In this document: piece by piece, positions 53,698 through 61,782 of the stretch
Layout of the letters: every line of letters starts with the position of its first letter
How positions within the stretch are numbered: position 1 is the stretch's first letter
Assembly (NCBI RefSeq): GCF_026540895.1
Contig: NZ_JALNUR010000006.1
Coordinates: forward strand, 62,001-126,000
DNA: 64,000 nucleotides
Reading direction: 5' to 3'
DNA from: Sphingomonas sp. GM_Shp_1
Lineage (GTDB): Bacteria > Pseudomonadota > Alphaproteobacteria > Sphingomonadales > Sphingomonadaceae
Notes under the pieces: model-generated
Seen by the model: only the letters and a program-made list of their open reading frames with translations
Told to the model about the DNA's origin: nothing
Database searches by the model: none
Position numbers and translations under genes: made by a program

Positions 53698-54845
53698 GCG
53701 GCAATCCTCTCTGGCTTGGCGATACGGGTCTCGACCGGCTTCAGCGCGGCGTCGAGCACCACCCAATCGGCGCGCAGGCCGGGGGCGAGCGAACCACGCT
53801 CATGGCTGAGGCCCAGGAACGCCGCCGGATTGGTCGCGGCCATGGCGGCGGCCCGATCGACGGTGATGCGCAATTGCTCGACCGCATTGGCGACCGCCGA
53901 GCCCATGTCGAGGTCGGAACCCGCCAGCGTGCCGTCGGCATAGGTGCACTTGCCGCCCGACACGTCGATATGCCGCCCGTGCAGGACGAAGTCCTTCTCG
54001 ACCGCGCCCACCGACGACATCGCATCGGTGACCAGCATCAGCTTGTCGAAAGGCCGCGCCTTCAACGCCAGACGAAGCATCGGCGCGGAGACGTGGAAAC
54101 CGTCGATGATCAGGCCGCTATAGGGACGCGGATCGTCGAGCGTCGCGCCCGCCAGCCCCGGCACCCGCTGCTGCATCGCGGGCATGGCGTTGTAAAGATG
54201 GGTGATGCCCGACAGGCCGACATCGAACGCCGCCATCGCCTGCTCATAGCTCGCCTCGCTATGCCCCGCGCTGACCAGCACGCCCGCCGCGACCAGCCGC
54301 TCGATCGTGGCGACCGGCACCCGCTCGGGCGCGATGGTCAGCATGACCTTGCCGCGACGCGGGCGGGTCAGGACGGCGACCATCTCCTCGTCCAGATCGC
54401 GGAAGCGCGCCGGGTCGTGGATACCTTTCCGCGCCGGGTTGAGCACCGGTCCCTCGACATGGATACCCACGATACCGGGCACCCCGGCCTCGATCGCTTC
54501 ATCGATGCCGTCGAGCGCGCGGGCGATTTTGTCGGGCGTTTCGCTGACCAAAGTCGGCAGCATCGCGGTGGTGCCATAGACGGCATGCGCCGCCGCCATG
54601 GTCGCGATGCCGTCCACGTCGAGGCGATCGTTGAACAGCACGCCGCCGCCGCCATTGACCTGGGTGTCGATATAGCCGGGCACGACCCAGCCGCCGTTCA
54701 GGTCGATCGTGTCAGCCCCACTCTGACCAGCGCCCTCCACCGCGCCGATCGACGCGATCCGGTCGCCCTGCACGACGATCTCCGCACCCAGCAGGACGCC
54801 GTCCGCCGTCGCGACATGACCATTGATGAAGCGGAAGCGGGTCAT
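53694..54845 (-). CDS. nagA: N-acetylglucosamine-6-phosphate deacetylase
   Basis: NagA removes acetate from GlcNAc-6-phosphate. The 383-residue amidohydrolase has GGWVVPGYIDTQVNGGGG near residue 51, the metal-binding IHVEGPVLN, and VSAGHSEASYEQ. Also present are ITHLYNAMPAMQQRVPG and the catalytic Asp in MLVTDAMSSVG. The HPNG-like GYIDTQVNGG replaces the more common PGxID(x)HxHG, as usual for NagA. Start and stop overlap its neighbours by 4 bases. Confidence 0.95.
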   Translation of the reverse strand: MTRFRFINGHVATADGVLLGAEIVVQGDRIASIGAVEGAGQSGADTIDLNGGWVVPGYIDTQVNGGGGVLFNDRLDVDGIATMAAAHAVYGTTAMLPTLVSETPDKIARALDGIDEAIEAGVPGIVGIHVEGPVLNPARKGIHDPARFRDLDEEMVAVLTRPRRGKVMLTIAPERVPVATIERLVAAGVLVSAGHSEASYEQAMAAFDVGLSGITHLYNAMPAMQQRVPGLAGATLDDPRPYSGLIIDGFHVSAPMLRLALKARPFDKLMLVTDAMSSVGAVEKDFVLHGRHIDVSGGKCTYADGTLAGSDLDMGSAVANAVEQLRITVDRAAAMAATNPAAFLGLSHERGSLAPGLRADWVVLDAALKPVETRIAKPERIAA

Positions 54846-55882
54846 AGCGTACGGGTCACTTTCTGTAGGTGCGGCGGCGAGTCGGGGTCCATGCCACGGG
54901 CGAGCGCCAGCGCCTCGACCATGCGGTAGAAGCTGGCGAGCATCGCGATCGGCTCCAGCGCGGGGTGGCCCGCGACCATGGGCAGCGCACCGCCCTGCCC
55001 CGCGACGAACGGCTTGGCGCCACGCTCCGCGAACTGGTCGGCGACCGCCTTCACATCCTCGCCCGCCACATCCGAGGTGGCAAAGCCCAGCACCGAATAG
55101 CCGGGCTCCACGATCCGCATCGGGCCATGGCGCACTTCGGCGGCGCTGAACGGCTCGGCCTGGATCGAGCAGGTTTCCTTCAGCTTCAGCGCAGCTTCCT
55201 GTGCCACGCCGTAACCGTAACCGCGACCCAGCACGAACATCTGGCTGACGTCGCGCAGACCTTCAACCGCAGGGGACCAGTCGAGACCCAGCGCCTGTTC
55301 GACCTGACCCGGCAGTTCGGCGAGCGCGGCCTCCAGCGTCTCGTCACCGGCCCAGGCGGCGGCGAGCTGTGCCAGCCCGGCCAGCGCGGTCAGGCAGGAC
55401 TTTGTCGCGGCGACGGCCTTTTCGGGTCCGGCGGACAGCGGCAGGAAGGTGTCGGCACCCGTCGCCAGCGGCGATTCCTCGTCATTGACCAGCGCCACGA
55501 TATGCGCGCCACCCGCGCGATACGCCTCGACCGTCGCCAGCAGGTCCGGGCTGCGCCCCGACTGCGAGATGGCGATGACCAGGGCTCCTCGCACCTTCAT
55601 CGGCGTCTCGAAGATCGATGCCACGGAAGGCGCGGCCGACGACACCGGCACGCCGGTCTTCGTTTCCAGGATATATTTGCCATAGGTCGCGGCATGGTCC
55701 GACGAGCCACGCGCGATGGTGATGATCACCGGCGGCGGGGCGGCACGCAGCCGCTCGGCCAGCGCCCGGACGGTCGGCGCATTGCGCGCGAGCAGCCGGG
55801 CGATCGCCTCCGGCGCCTCCCCCGCTTCCGCTCCCATCAGGGTGCCGGTTCCCGCTTTACCGGCGGTCATCAGGTCAGACAT
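54842..55882 (-). CDS. nagB: Glucosamine-6-phosphate deaminase, SIS-domain type (NagB-II)
   Basis: The 346-residue product has two SIS domains related to the GlmS isomerase half: IARGSSDHAATYGKYILE and AISQSGRSPDLLATVEAYR in the first, and MFVLGRGYGYGVAQEAALKLKETC with EVRHGPMRI in the second. There is no glutaminase domain. In operons with nagA and a PTS such proteins serve as NagB-II, converting glucosamine-6-phosphate to fructose-6-phosphate plus ammonia. Classical NagB is absent from the window, which supports this role. It overlaps gntR by 8 bases. Confidence 0.92.
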   Translation of the reverse strand: MSDLMTAGKAGTGTLMGAEAGEAPEAIARLLARNAPTVRALAERLRAAPPPVIITIARGSSDHAATYGKYILETKTGVPVSSAAPSVASIFETPMKVRGALVIAISQSGRSPDLLATVEAYRAGGAHIVALVNDEESPLATGADTFLPLSAGPEKAVAATKSCLTALAGLAQLAAAWAGDETLEAALAELPGQVEQALGLDWSPAVEGLRDVSQMFVLGRGYGYGVAQEAALKLKETCSIQAEPFSAAEVRHGPMRIVEPGYSVLGFATSDVAGEDVKAVADQFAERGAKPFVAGQGGALPMVAGHPALEPIAMLASFYRMVEALALARGMDPDSPPHLQKVTRTL

Positions 55883-56648
55883 CTGTCAACTCCGCGACGA
55901 AATCATAGGCATCACCGCGATAGAAGGACTGGGTATATTCCACCGCCCGTCCATCGCGCAGAAATCCGCGCCGCTCGATCAACAGGCCCGCATGGCCCGG
56001 ATCGACATTCAGCATCTTGGCATGGTCCGCCCCGAACGGCACCGCGCGCAGGCGTTGCAGCGCGCGCACCGGTCGGTGTCCCGCCCGATCCAGCGCGGCG
56101 TAGAGCGAGCGGTCGACCGCCTCGATCGACGGGAGCGCGAAACCGGCGATGGTCGAAACCTCGACCGCCATCGGCACCTCGTCGGCGAAGCGCACGCGCT
56201 GGAACCGATAGACCGGCGCGCCCGGCGACAGGCCCAGCGACAGCGCTTCCTCCGGCGTGACCGTACCCGGCGCGCGGCTGACCCACTGGCTGCTCGGCGT
56301 GCGCCCGCGCGCGATCATGTCCTCGGAGAAGGAGGACAGCTTGGAGAAGCTCTTCTCGACACGCCCGGCGACGAAGGTGCCCGCGCCGCGCCGCCGCGTC
56401 AGCAGCCCTTCCTCGACCAGACCACCGATCGCCTTCCTCACCGTGATCCGCGACACGTCATATTCGATCGCCAGATCGCGCTCGGCCGGGATGGCATCGT
56501 CCTCCGCCAGCACATTGCCGTTGATCGCGTCGCGCAACAGCTGCTGAAGCTGAAGGTATAACGGCGCGGGGTTCCCCTTTCGGAAGGAGCCGACCTGCGC
56601 CGAAAATGTCATGGCCGTGCCATCCCCCTTTGCCTGGGCGTCACTCAT
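55875..56648 (-). CDS. GntR/HutC-family regulator of the GlcNAc operon (NagR/NagQ-like)
   Basis: The 257-residue product has an N-terminal GntR winged helix (PLYLQLQQLLRDAINGNVL, AIEYDVSRITVRKAIGGLVEEGLLTRRRGAGTFV). A UTRA effector domain of the HutC type follows (PVYRFQRVRFADEVPMAVEVS, HAGLLIERRGFLRDGRAVEY). This type often senses amino-sugar phosphates in nag operons. It precedes nagB-II with an 8-base overlap and presumably controls its own operon and the divergent TonB receptor. The start is ATG 56648. Confidence 0.92.
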   Translation of the reverse strand: MSDAQAKGDGTAMTFSAQVGSFRKGNPAPLYLQLQQLLRDAINGNVLAEDDAIPAERDLAIEYDVSRITVRKAIGGLVEEGLLTRRRGAGTFVAGRVEKSFSKLSSFSEDMIARGRTPSSQWVSRAPGTVTPEEALSLGLSPGAPVYRFQRVRFADEVPMAVEVSTIAGFALPSIEAVDRSLYAALDRAGHRPVRALQRLRAVPFGADHAKMLNVDPGHAGLLIERRGFLRDGRAVEYTQSFYRGDAYDFVAELTDV

Positions 56649-56699
56649 GCCACGCCCCGCTTCGCCACTTGATCTATCGCAGCCCTACCGGTCGGGCAA

Positions 56700-56728
56700 T
56701 AGGTATTATATTTGGCATACATTGGATT
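56700..56728 (-). promoter_or_regulatory. Probable promoter with dyad before gntR
   Basis: In the 80-base gap between cutC and gntR the minus strand contains a perfect TATAAT (56705-56710), about 57 bases before the gntR start. A GTAT...ATAC dyad (56703-56720) overlaps it. A -35 box is weak. This may allow transcription of gntR-nag genes independent of cutC, with the dyad as a possible autoregulatory site. Confidence 0.45.
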
Positions 56729-57484
56729 TCATTTCCTCCTGATGGCCTGTCGTAGCGCCGCGATCCGCGCGGGGTCGGTTCGTCGTCGGGGGCCCGATGC
56801 GAAGCCCATCGCCTCGACCCGCGAATCCCCCCAGGGCTCGCGCATGCTGGCGGAGGCGTGGACCGCATCGACCCCGGTCCGGGCGATCAGTTGCGCCGCA
56901 TTGTCCGCCGACACGCCCGATCCCGCGATGATCGCCACGCGCCCGCCGGCCGCCGCGACCATGTCCGCGATGACCGCCGCGCCCTGCTCCGCCGTCGCTG
57001 CGCCGCCCGAGGTCAGCACATGGTCATAGCCCAGTCGCGCCACCGCCTCGACCGCCGCGACGGGGTCCGCGACCAGATCGATAGCGCGGTGGAGCACGAT
57101 CGCGACGCCCTTCGCCGCATCCCGCCAACGCGCCAATATGTCGAGGTCCAGTTGCCGGTCGTCCGCCATCGCGCCGACCACGACGCCCGCAACGCCTTGC
57201 GCCACCATGCGCTCGATTTCCGCCGTCGCCAGAGCGACATCGCGCTCGTCGTACCGGAAATCGCCATCGCGCGGACGCACCATGGCATGGACCGGCACAC
57301 CGGACTCGACCGCACAGGCGACCAGGGCCGCCGACGGAGTGAGCCCACCCAGCGCCAGCGCCCCGCACAGCTCGATCCGGTCGCCGCCGGCCGCCGCGAC
57401 GGCGGCCACGCCATCGGCATCGTCGACGCAAATCTCCAACAGCGTCGACCCAATTCGGGACGGTGGTATCGCCATGGCCTGCAT
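56729..57484 (-). CDS. cutC: CutC family protein
   Basis: The 251-residue TIM-barrel protein of the CutC family is historically linked to copper homeostasis, though the molecular role is disputed. Motifs present are LEICVDDADGVAAVAAAGGDRIELC near the N-terminus, VPVHAMVRPRDGDF, and HRAIDLVADPVAAVEA. VLTSGGAATAEQG and VHASASM close the barrel. It is first in line with the nag genes on the same strand, 80 bases ahead of gntR, and divergent from the TonB receptor. The start at ATG 57484 follows a G-rich stretch; ATG 57475 is possible. No copper gene is nearby. Confidence 0.9.
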   Translation of the reverse strand: MQAMAIPPSRIGSTLLEICVDDADGVAAVAAAGGDRIELCGALALGGLTPSAALVACAVESGVPVHAMVRPRDGDFRYDERDVALATAEIERMVAQGVAGVVVGAMADDRQLDLDILARWRDAAKGVAIVLHRAIDLVADPVAAVEAVARLGYDHVLTSGGAATAEQGAAVIADMVAAAGGRVAIIAGSGVSADNAAQLIARTGVDAVHASASMREPWGDSRVEAMGFASGPRRRTDPARIAALRQAIRRK

Positions 57485-57620
57485 CCCCCAAGTCTCTTCT
57501 CTACGGCCGCTCCGCCCCTGACACGGCGAACGCCGGGATTCCGTCATTTAAGCAGCACGGGACGCGATGCGCCAGCATAATGGTCCCATGAACCAAACGT
57601 CACATTTTTCCCGTTTACGG

Positions 57621-57664
57621 ACCAATGTCATTTTGGTTACAAGTTGGTGTCTCGAGCATACTGT
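57621..57664 (+). promoter_or_regulatory. Candidate promoter and operator of the GlcNAc-locus TonB receptor
   Basis: TTACAA (57637-57642) and TACTGT (57659-57664) with a 16-base spacer form a plausible promoter. Next to it, ACCAA (57621-57625) and TTGGT (57633-57637) make a 17-base dyad, and another TTGGT lies at 57644-57648. Binding by the GntR regulator is possible but unproven. The rest of the 278-base divergent gap shows no gene. Confidence 0.4.
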
Positions 57665-57762
57665 ATAAAAAAGATGCCGACGGGAGGAAGCCATCCACCT
57701 CCCGACCCGAGGATCGACAAGGCTTCGCGAGATGGCGCGACAGCAATTGGGGGGATTTCAGC

Positions 57763-60579
57763 GTGTTGAGCTTTCGTAGCATCATCCTGACCGCGACCGC
57801 ACTCGCGGGTATCCAGGGCACCGCCTTCGCACAGACCACCGGCCAGACCGCCGACGCACCGACGCAGACCGCGCTGGGCAGCGATCAGTCGGATAGCAGC
57901 GGCGACGTCGTCGTCACCGGCATCCGCAGCAGCCTTCGCAACGCCATCAACGTCAAGCGCGAGGCCAACGCCGTCGTCGACGTGATCACCGCCGAGGACG
58001 TGGGCAAGTTCCCCGACCGCAACGTCGCGGAATCGCTGTCGCACATCCCGGGCGTCAGCATCGACCGCCGCTTCGGCGAGGGCGAGAAGGTCGCCATCCT
58101 GGGTACCGACCCCGCGCTCAACCGCATGCTGCTCGATGGCCACGCGCTCGCCTCGGCCGACTGGGGCGGCAACGACAACGACCCGTCCAGCCGTACCTTC
58201 AACTATTCGCTGCTCGCCCCCGAACTGGTCGACCGGCTCGAAGTCTACAAGTCGCCCGAGCCGCGCATCGAGGAAGGCAGCCTGGGCGGCACGGTCATCG
58301 TGCGCACCCGTCGTCCGCTCGACCTCGACCCCAACTCGGTCTTCGCCTCGGGTGGCTATTCGTACAATGACCGTTCCGAAAAGGGCAATGTCCGCGCCTC
58401 GGGCCTGTATAGCTGGCACAACCAGGCCGACAATTTCGGCTTCCTGGTCGCCGCCACCTATGACCGTCAGAGCCTGACCCGCGCGGGTGTCGAGTTTTTC
58501 GGCTATGAGCGAGGCGACGAGCGCTTCTTCCAGACGCAGAAGAATGCGAACGGCGACACGCTGCGCGGGGCCGATGGTCGTCCGCTGCTGATCAACGACG
58601 CCAGCGGCCAGCCGCTGCTGAAGAACACCAATGCCACGGTCACCGGCGGCACGCGCCAGGATCTGGCCAATGCCTATCTGCCCTTCGGCATCAACTATGC
58701 CTATTTCCAGCAGACCCGCGAGCGCGCCAGCGTGTCGGGCACGATCCAGTATCGCCCGGCCGACAATCTGACGCTGACCCTCAACGGGCTGCACATCGAC
58801 GGCAACTACAACAATTACAGCCAGTCGATGTACACCATCCCCGGTGCCTGGACCGGCGACGTGCTTCAGACCGCCAATGTCAGCAACGGCACGGTCAACT
58901 CGGCCAGCTTCGGCGCGGCCAACAGCCAGTCGTCGCAGCTCGACACTTTGGTCCGCAAGACCAAGCTGAAGACCGACAACCTCAACTTCTTCGCCGATTG
59001 GGAAGGCGATGACGGCGCCAAGATCAGCTTCGCGGGCGGCTGGTCGCGCGCGGTCGGCGGCCGCAATCCCGAATATCTGTTCAACGTGCAGACCAGGCTG
59101 CCGTTCAGCTATGCGTTCGGGCCGAAGTCGGCGACGGTGAATTATGTCGGCGATCCGACCAACCCCGCCAATTACTTCACCAACCCGAACAACAATGACG
59201 CCACGATCGAGGGCCGCCCGGTCATCGTCAACGGCCAGCCGCTGAACGCCGCGCAGATCGGCGGGCTGGATTACAGCGTCACCACCGACCGCGACATTTA
59301 CGGCGGCTATGACGCGACCATCCCGGTCGAGTTCGGCCCCTTCACCCAGATCCTGCTGGGCAGCCGCGTGACCGACCACGTCAACCGGCTCGATGCGCGC
59401 GGCATCAACACCTATATGACGACCTCGGTGACCGCGGACAAACTGGGCGTGCCCACGCTGGTCACGCCGGGCGGCGTGTTCGACGGGACCGGCGGTTCCG
59501 GCAATGCGACCCAGTATCTGAACCTGCCCGACCAGGCGGTGATCGACATCCTGTCCAAGGCGATCAACAGCCCGCTGGTCAACAAGATCGGTGCCTCCAC
59601 CCGCGTGCGCGAAACGGTCATGGCGTCCTATATCCAGGCGAATTTCGACCAGGGCGGCCTGCGCGGCAATATCGGTGGTCGTCTGGTCTATACCCGCGAC
59701 CAGTCCCGCTATGCGGTGACGCAGAGCAATCTCGCCAATCCGGTGCCGGTGCCCACCACCACCACCACCGACTATTTGAAGTTTCTGCCCAGCGTGAACC
59801 TCGCCTATTCGATCACCCCGCAGGTGATCGTGCGCGGTGCGGTGGCGCGGGTGATCTCGCGTCCGCGCTATGAGGATCTGGCGGCATCGCTGTCGCTCAA
59901 CAACGTCACCCTCGACGGCGGCGGCGGCAATCCGAACCTGAAGCCGTATGAGTCGACCAATTACGAACTGACGGCGGAATGGTATCCGCGTTCGGGCACG
60001 TTGCTGGCGGTCGAGCTGTTCCGTCGCGACATCTCGAACTACATCATCAACACGCGCACCAATGCGGTGTATTTCAACACGCTGGCGGGCGCGCTGACCA
60101 CCTATAACATCAACCAGCCGATCAACGGCGGCAAGGCGACGGTCAACGGTGCGCTGGCGTCGGCCCAGACCGAAATCTGGGGCGGCTTCGGCATCCAGGC
60201 GAACTATTCCTATCAGGACAGCTCGACCTCGTCGGTCGACACGACGGGTGCGGCGCTCAACCTGCCCTATCTGTCGCGTCACACCGTCAACGTGATTCCG
60301 TATTTCGAAAGCGGGATCTTCCAGGCGCGCCTGAGCTACAATTACCGTTCGAGCTATTTCCGCACGATCGGTCGCCTGGGCTCGCGCGAGATGGTGGCGC
60401 CGTACAGCCAGCTCGACTTCTCGGCGGGCGTGAACCTGTCCAAGGAGATCACGCTGACCTTCAACGCCCAGAACCTGCTGGACGAGACCTATTACCAGTA
60501 TAACGCGACGCCGGATCGTCCGACCGCCTTCTACAAGAACGGCCGGACCTATTCCGCGGCCGTGGCGGTGCGGTTCTAA
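57763..60579 (+). CDS. TonB-dependent receptor, GlcNAc/chitin locus
   Basis: The 938-residue outer-membrane receptor has a signal peptide at about 1-25 (SFRSIILTATALAGIQGTAFAQ), then a TonB-box-like DVVVTGIRSSLRNAI and a plug (VVDVITAEDVGKFPDRNVAESLSHIPGV). The large barrel ends in AAVAVRF with a terminal Phe. This TonB subfamily is often linked to oligosaccharide uptake. It is divergent from the nag operon, so chitin fragments or GlcNAc glycans are the likely cargo. No ATG fits: GTG at 57763, with a GGGGGGA site 7 bases upstream, gives the signal peptide. The earlier ATG at 57625 would add 46 non-signal residues. Confidence 0.92.
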   Translation: MLSFRSIILTATALAGIQGTAFAQTTGQTADAPTQTALGSDQSDSSGDVVVTGIRSSLRNAINVKREANAVVDVITAEDVGKFPDRNVAESLSHIPGVSIDRRFGEGEKVAILGTDPALNRMLLDGHALASADWGGNDNDPSSRTFNYSLLAPELVDRLEVYKSPEPRIEEGSLGGTVIVRTRRPLDLDPNSVFASGGYSYNDRSEKGNVRASGLYSWHNQADNFGFLVAATYDRQSLTRAGVEFFGYERGDERFFQTQKNANGDTLRGADGRPLLINDASGQPLLKNTNATVTGGTRQDLANAYLPFGINYAYFQQTRERASVSGTIQYRPADNLTLTLNGLHIDGNYNNYSQSMYTIPGAWTGDVLQTANVSNGTVNSASFGAANSQSSQLDTLVRKTKLKTDNLNFFADWEGDDGAKISFAGGWSRAVGGRNPEYLFNVQTRLPFSYAFGPKSATVNYVGDPTNPANYFTNPNNNDATIEGRPVIVNGQPLNAAQIGGLDYSVTTDRDIYGGYDATIPVEFGPFTQILLGSRVTDHVNRLDARGINTYMTTSVTADKLGVPTLVTPGGVFDGTGGSGNATQYLNLPDQAVIDILSKAINSPLVNKIGASTRVRETVMASYIQANFDQGGLRGNIGGRLVYTRDQSRYAVTQSNLANPVPVPTTTTTDYLKFLPSVNLAYSITPQVIVRGAVARVISRPRYEDLAASLSLNNVTLDGGGGNPNLKPYESTNYELTAEWYPRSGTLLAVELFRRDISNYIINTRTNAVYFNTLAGALTTYNINQPINGGKATVNGALASAQTEIWGGFGIQANYSYQDSSTSSVDTTGAALNLPYLSRHTVNVIPYFESGIFQARLSYNYRSSYFRTIGRLGSREMVAPYSQLDFSAGVNLSKEITLTFNAQNLLDETYYQYNATPDRPTAFYKNGRTYSAAVAVRF

Positions 60580-60587
60580 GTCCTTCT

Positions 60588-60697
60588 TCCTCCCCTCCCG
60601 CAGGCGGGAGGGGATCGAGGGGAGGGCATGAAGTCTCGCAGAGACTATCGCCTGCGGCCTTTCCCTCCCCCATCCCCTCCCGCTTGCGAGAGGGGCG
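60588..60697. repeat. Intergenic palindromic repeat, CCCCTCCC family
   Basis: CCCCTCCCGC (60592-60601) and GCGGGAGGGG (60604-60613) form a 10-bp hairpin right after the TonB receptor stop. A second arm set of similar composition (CATCCCCTCCCGC) follows near 60670-60695. It resembles the other CCTCCCC repeats and may help end transcription; a proper terminator lies just downstream. Confidence 0.65.
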
Positions 60698-60727
60698 TGA
60701 GACACACGAAGTTCGGTTCATCGAAAC

Positions 60728-60762
60728 AGCCCGTCGTTCCTCAGGATCGGCGGGCTTTTTCC
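60728..60762 (+). terminator. Intrinsic terminator after the TonB receptor
   Basis: AGCCCGTCG and CGGCGGGCT form a 9-bp stem (one G-U) around a 10-base loop and are followed by TTTTTCC. It ends the receptor transcript before the metallophosphoesterase gene. Confidence 0.85.
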
Positions 60763-60877
60763 TTGCCCATGACTTGAACCGGTCACGAAACTGCTTTGCC
60801 TCTGTCACCGATCTGCGATGCGGGCGTAACAGATGACGGGCATGACAGCATCGACGCCCAAGCGTGGGGGAACGCCG

Positions 60878-61762
60878 ATGCCGATGACCAGCATTCCGAT
60901 CGATGGCGCATTGCACGAAGACGCCGCCATTCTCGACTTCATTCCGCGTGCGCCGGTCACGCCGGAGCCGGAAGGCAATGAACGCCGCCGTTATCGCACC
61001 ATCTGGATCTCGGATGTCCATCTCGGCACGCGCGGCTGCAATGCCGAGATGCTGATCGACTTTCTCGACCATGTCGACAGCGAGACCATGTATCTGGTCG
61101 GCGACATGATCGACGGCTGGCGGCTGAAGAAGAAATTCTACTGGCCCGCCGCGCACAACGACGTGGTCTGGCGGCTGCTGAAGCGCGCCAAGCGCGGCAC
61201 CCGCGTCGTCTATATCCCCGGCAATCACGACGAGATTTTCCGCCAGTTCACCGGCATGGATTTCGGCGGCATCGCCATCTGTCGCAAGGCGATCCACGAG
61301 ACGGCGGACGGTCGCCGCCTGCTGATCCTGCATGGCGACGAGTTCGACGCGATCACCCTCGCCCATCGCTGGCTCGCCCATGTCGGCGACTTCGCCTATA
61401 CCGCGCTGATGGAGGTGAACCGCTGGGTCAACATCGTCCGCCGGTGGATGAAGCGCCCCTATTGGTCGCTGTCCAAGCACGCCAAGGCCAAGGTGAAGAA
61501 CGCCGTCGCCTTCATCTCGCATTTCGAGGAGGTCGTCGCCCATGCGGCGGGCGCGCGCGGCGTCGATGGCGTAGTGTGCGGCCATATCCACACCGCCGAG
61601 ATCCGCGACATCAACGGCGTCACCTATTATAATGACGGCGACTGGGTGGAGGGCTGCACCGCGCTGGTCGAGCATTTCGACGGCACGATGGAAATCCTTC
61701 ACTGGGGCGACGAGATGGAGGCGCGGCGCAATCTGCCGACGGTCGCCGCCATCGCCGCCTGA
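60878..61762 (+). CDS. LpxH-like metallophosphoesterase (UDP-diacylglucosamine pyrophosphatase family)
   Basis: The 294-residue calcineurin-fold hydrolase has all metal motifs: ISDVHLGTRGC (DxH), VGDMIDGWR (GDxxD), IPGNHDE (GNHD), LHGDEFD and VCGHIHTAEI (GHxH). It resembles UDP-2,3-diacylglucosamine diphosphatases of lipid A synthesis, but the lipid A genes are not nearby. It lies directly before a GT4 glycosyltransferase, so it may act in glycolipid or polysaccharide metabolism. The start at ATG 60878 has a GGGGGAA site; ATG 60833 or 60842 would extend it by up to 15 residues. Confidence 0.88.
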   Translation: MPMTSIPIDGALHEDAAILDFIPRAPVTPEPEGNERRRYRTIWISDVHLGTRGCNAEMLIDFLDHVDSETMYLVGDMIDGWRLKKKFYWPAAHNDVVWRLLKRAKRGTRVVYIPGNHDEIFRQFTGMDFGGIAICRKAIHETADGRRLLILHGDEFDAITLAHRWLAHVGDFAYTALMEVNRWVNIVRRWMKRPYWSLSKHAKAKVKNAVAFISHFEEVVAHAAGARGVDGVVCGHIHTAEIRDINGVTYYNDGDWVEGCTALVEHFDGTMEILHWGDEMEARRNLPTVAAIAA

Positions 61763-61782
61763 ACGAGAGGGACGGACGGGTC

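Noticed and set aside
51367-53943. Long open frame on the plus strand opposite the GH2 gene (858 codons)
   Set aside because: The opposite strand carries a clear GH2 enzyme with catalytic motifs; the plus-strand product has the skewed composition of an antisense shadow.
57637-60705. Long open frame on the minus strand opposite the second TonB receptor (1022 codons)
   Set aside because: The plus strand encodes a full receptor with signal peptide, plug and terminal Phe; the reverse frame has no domain and runs into the 3' repeat.
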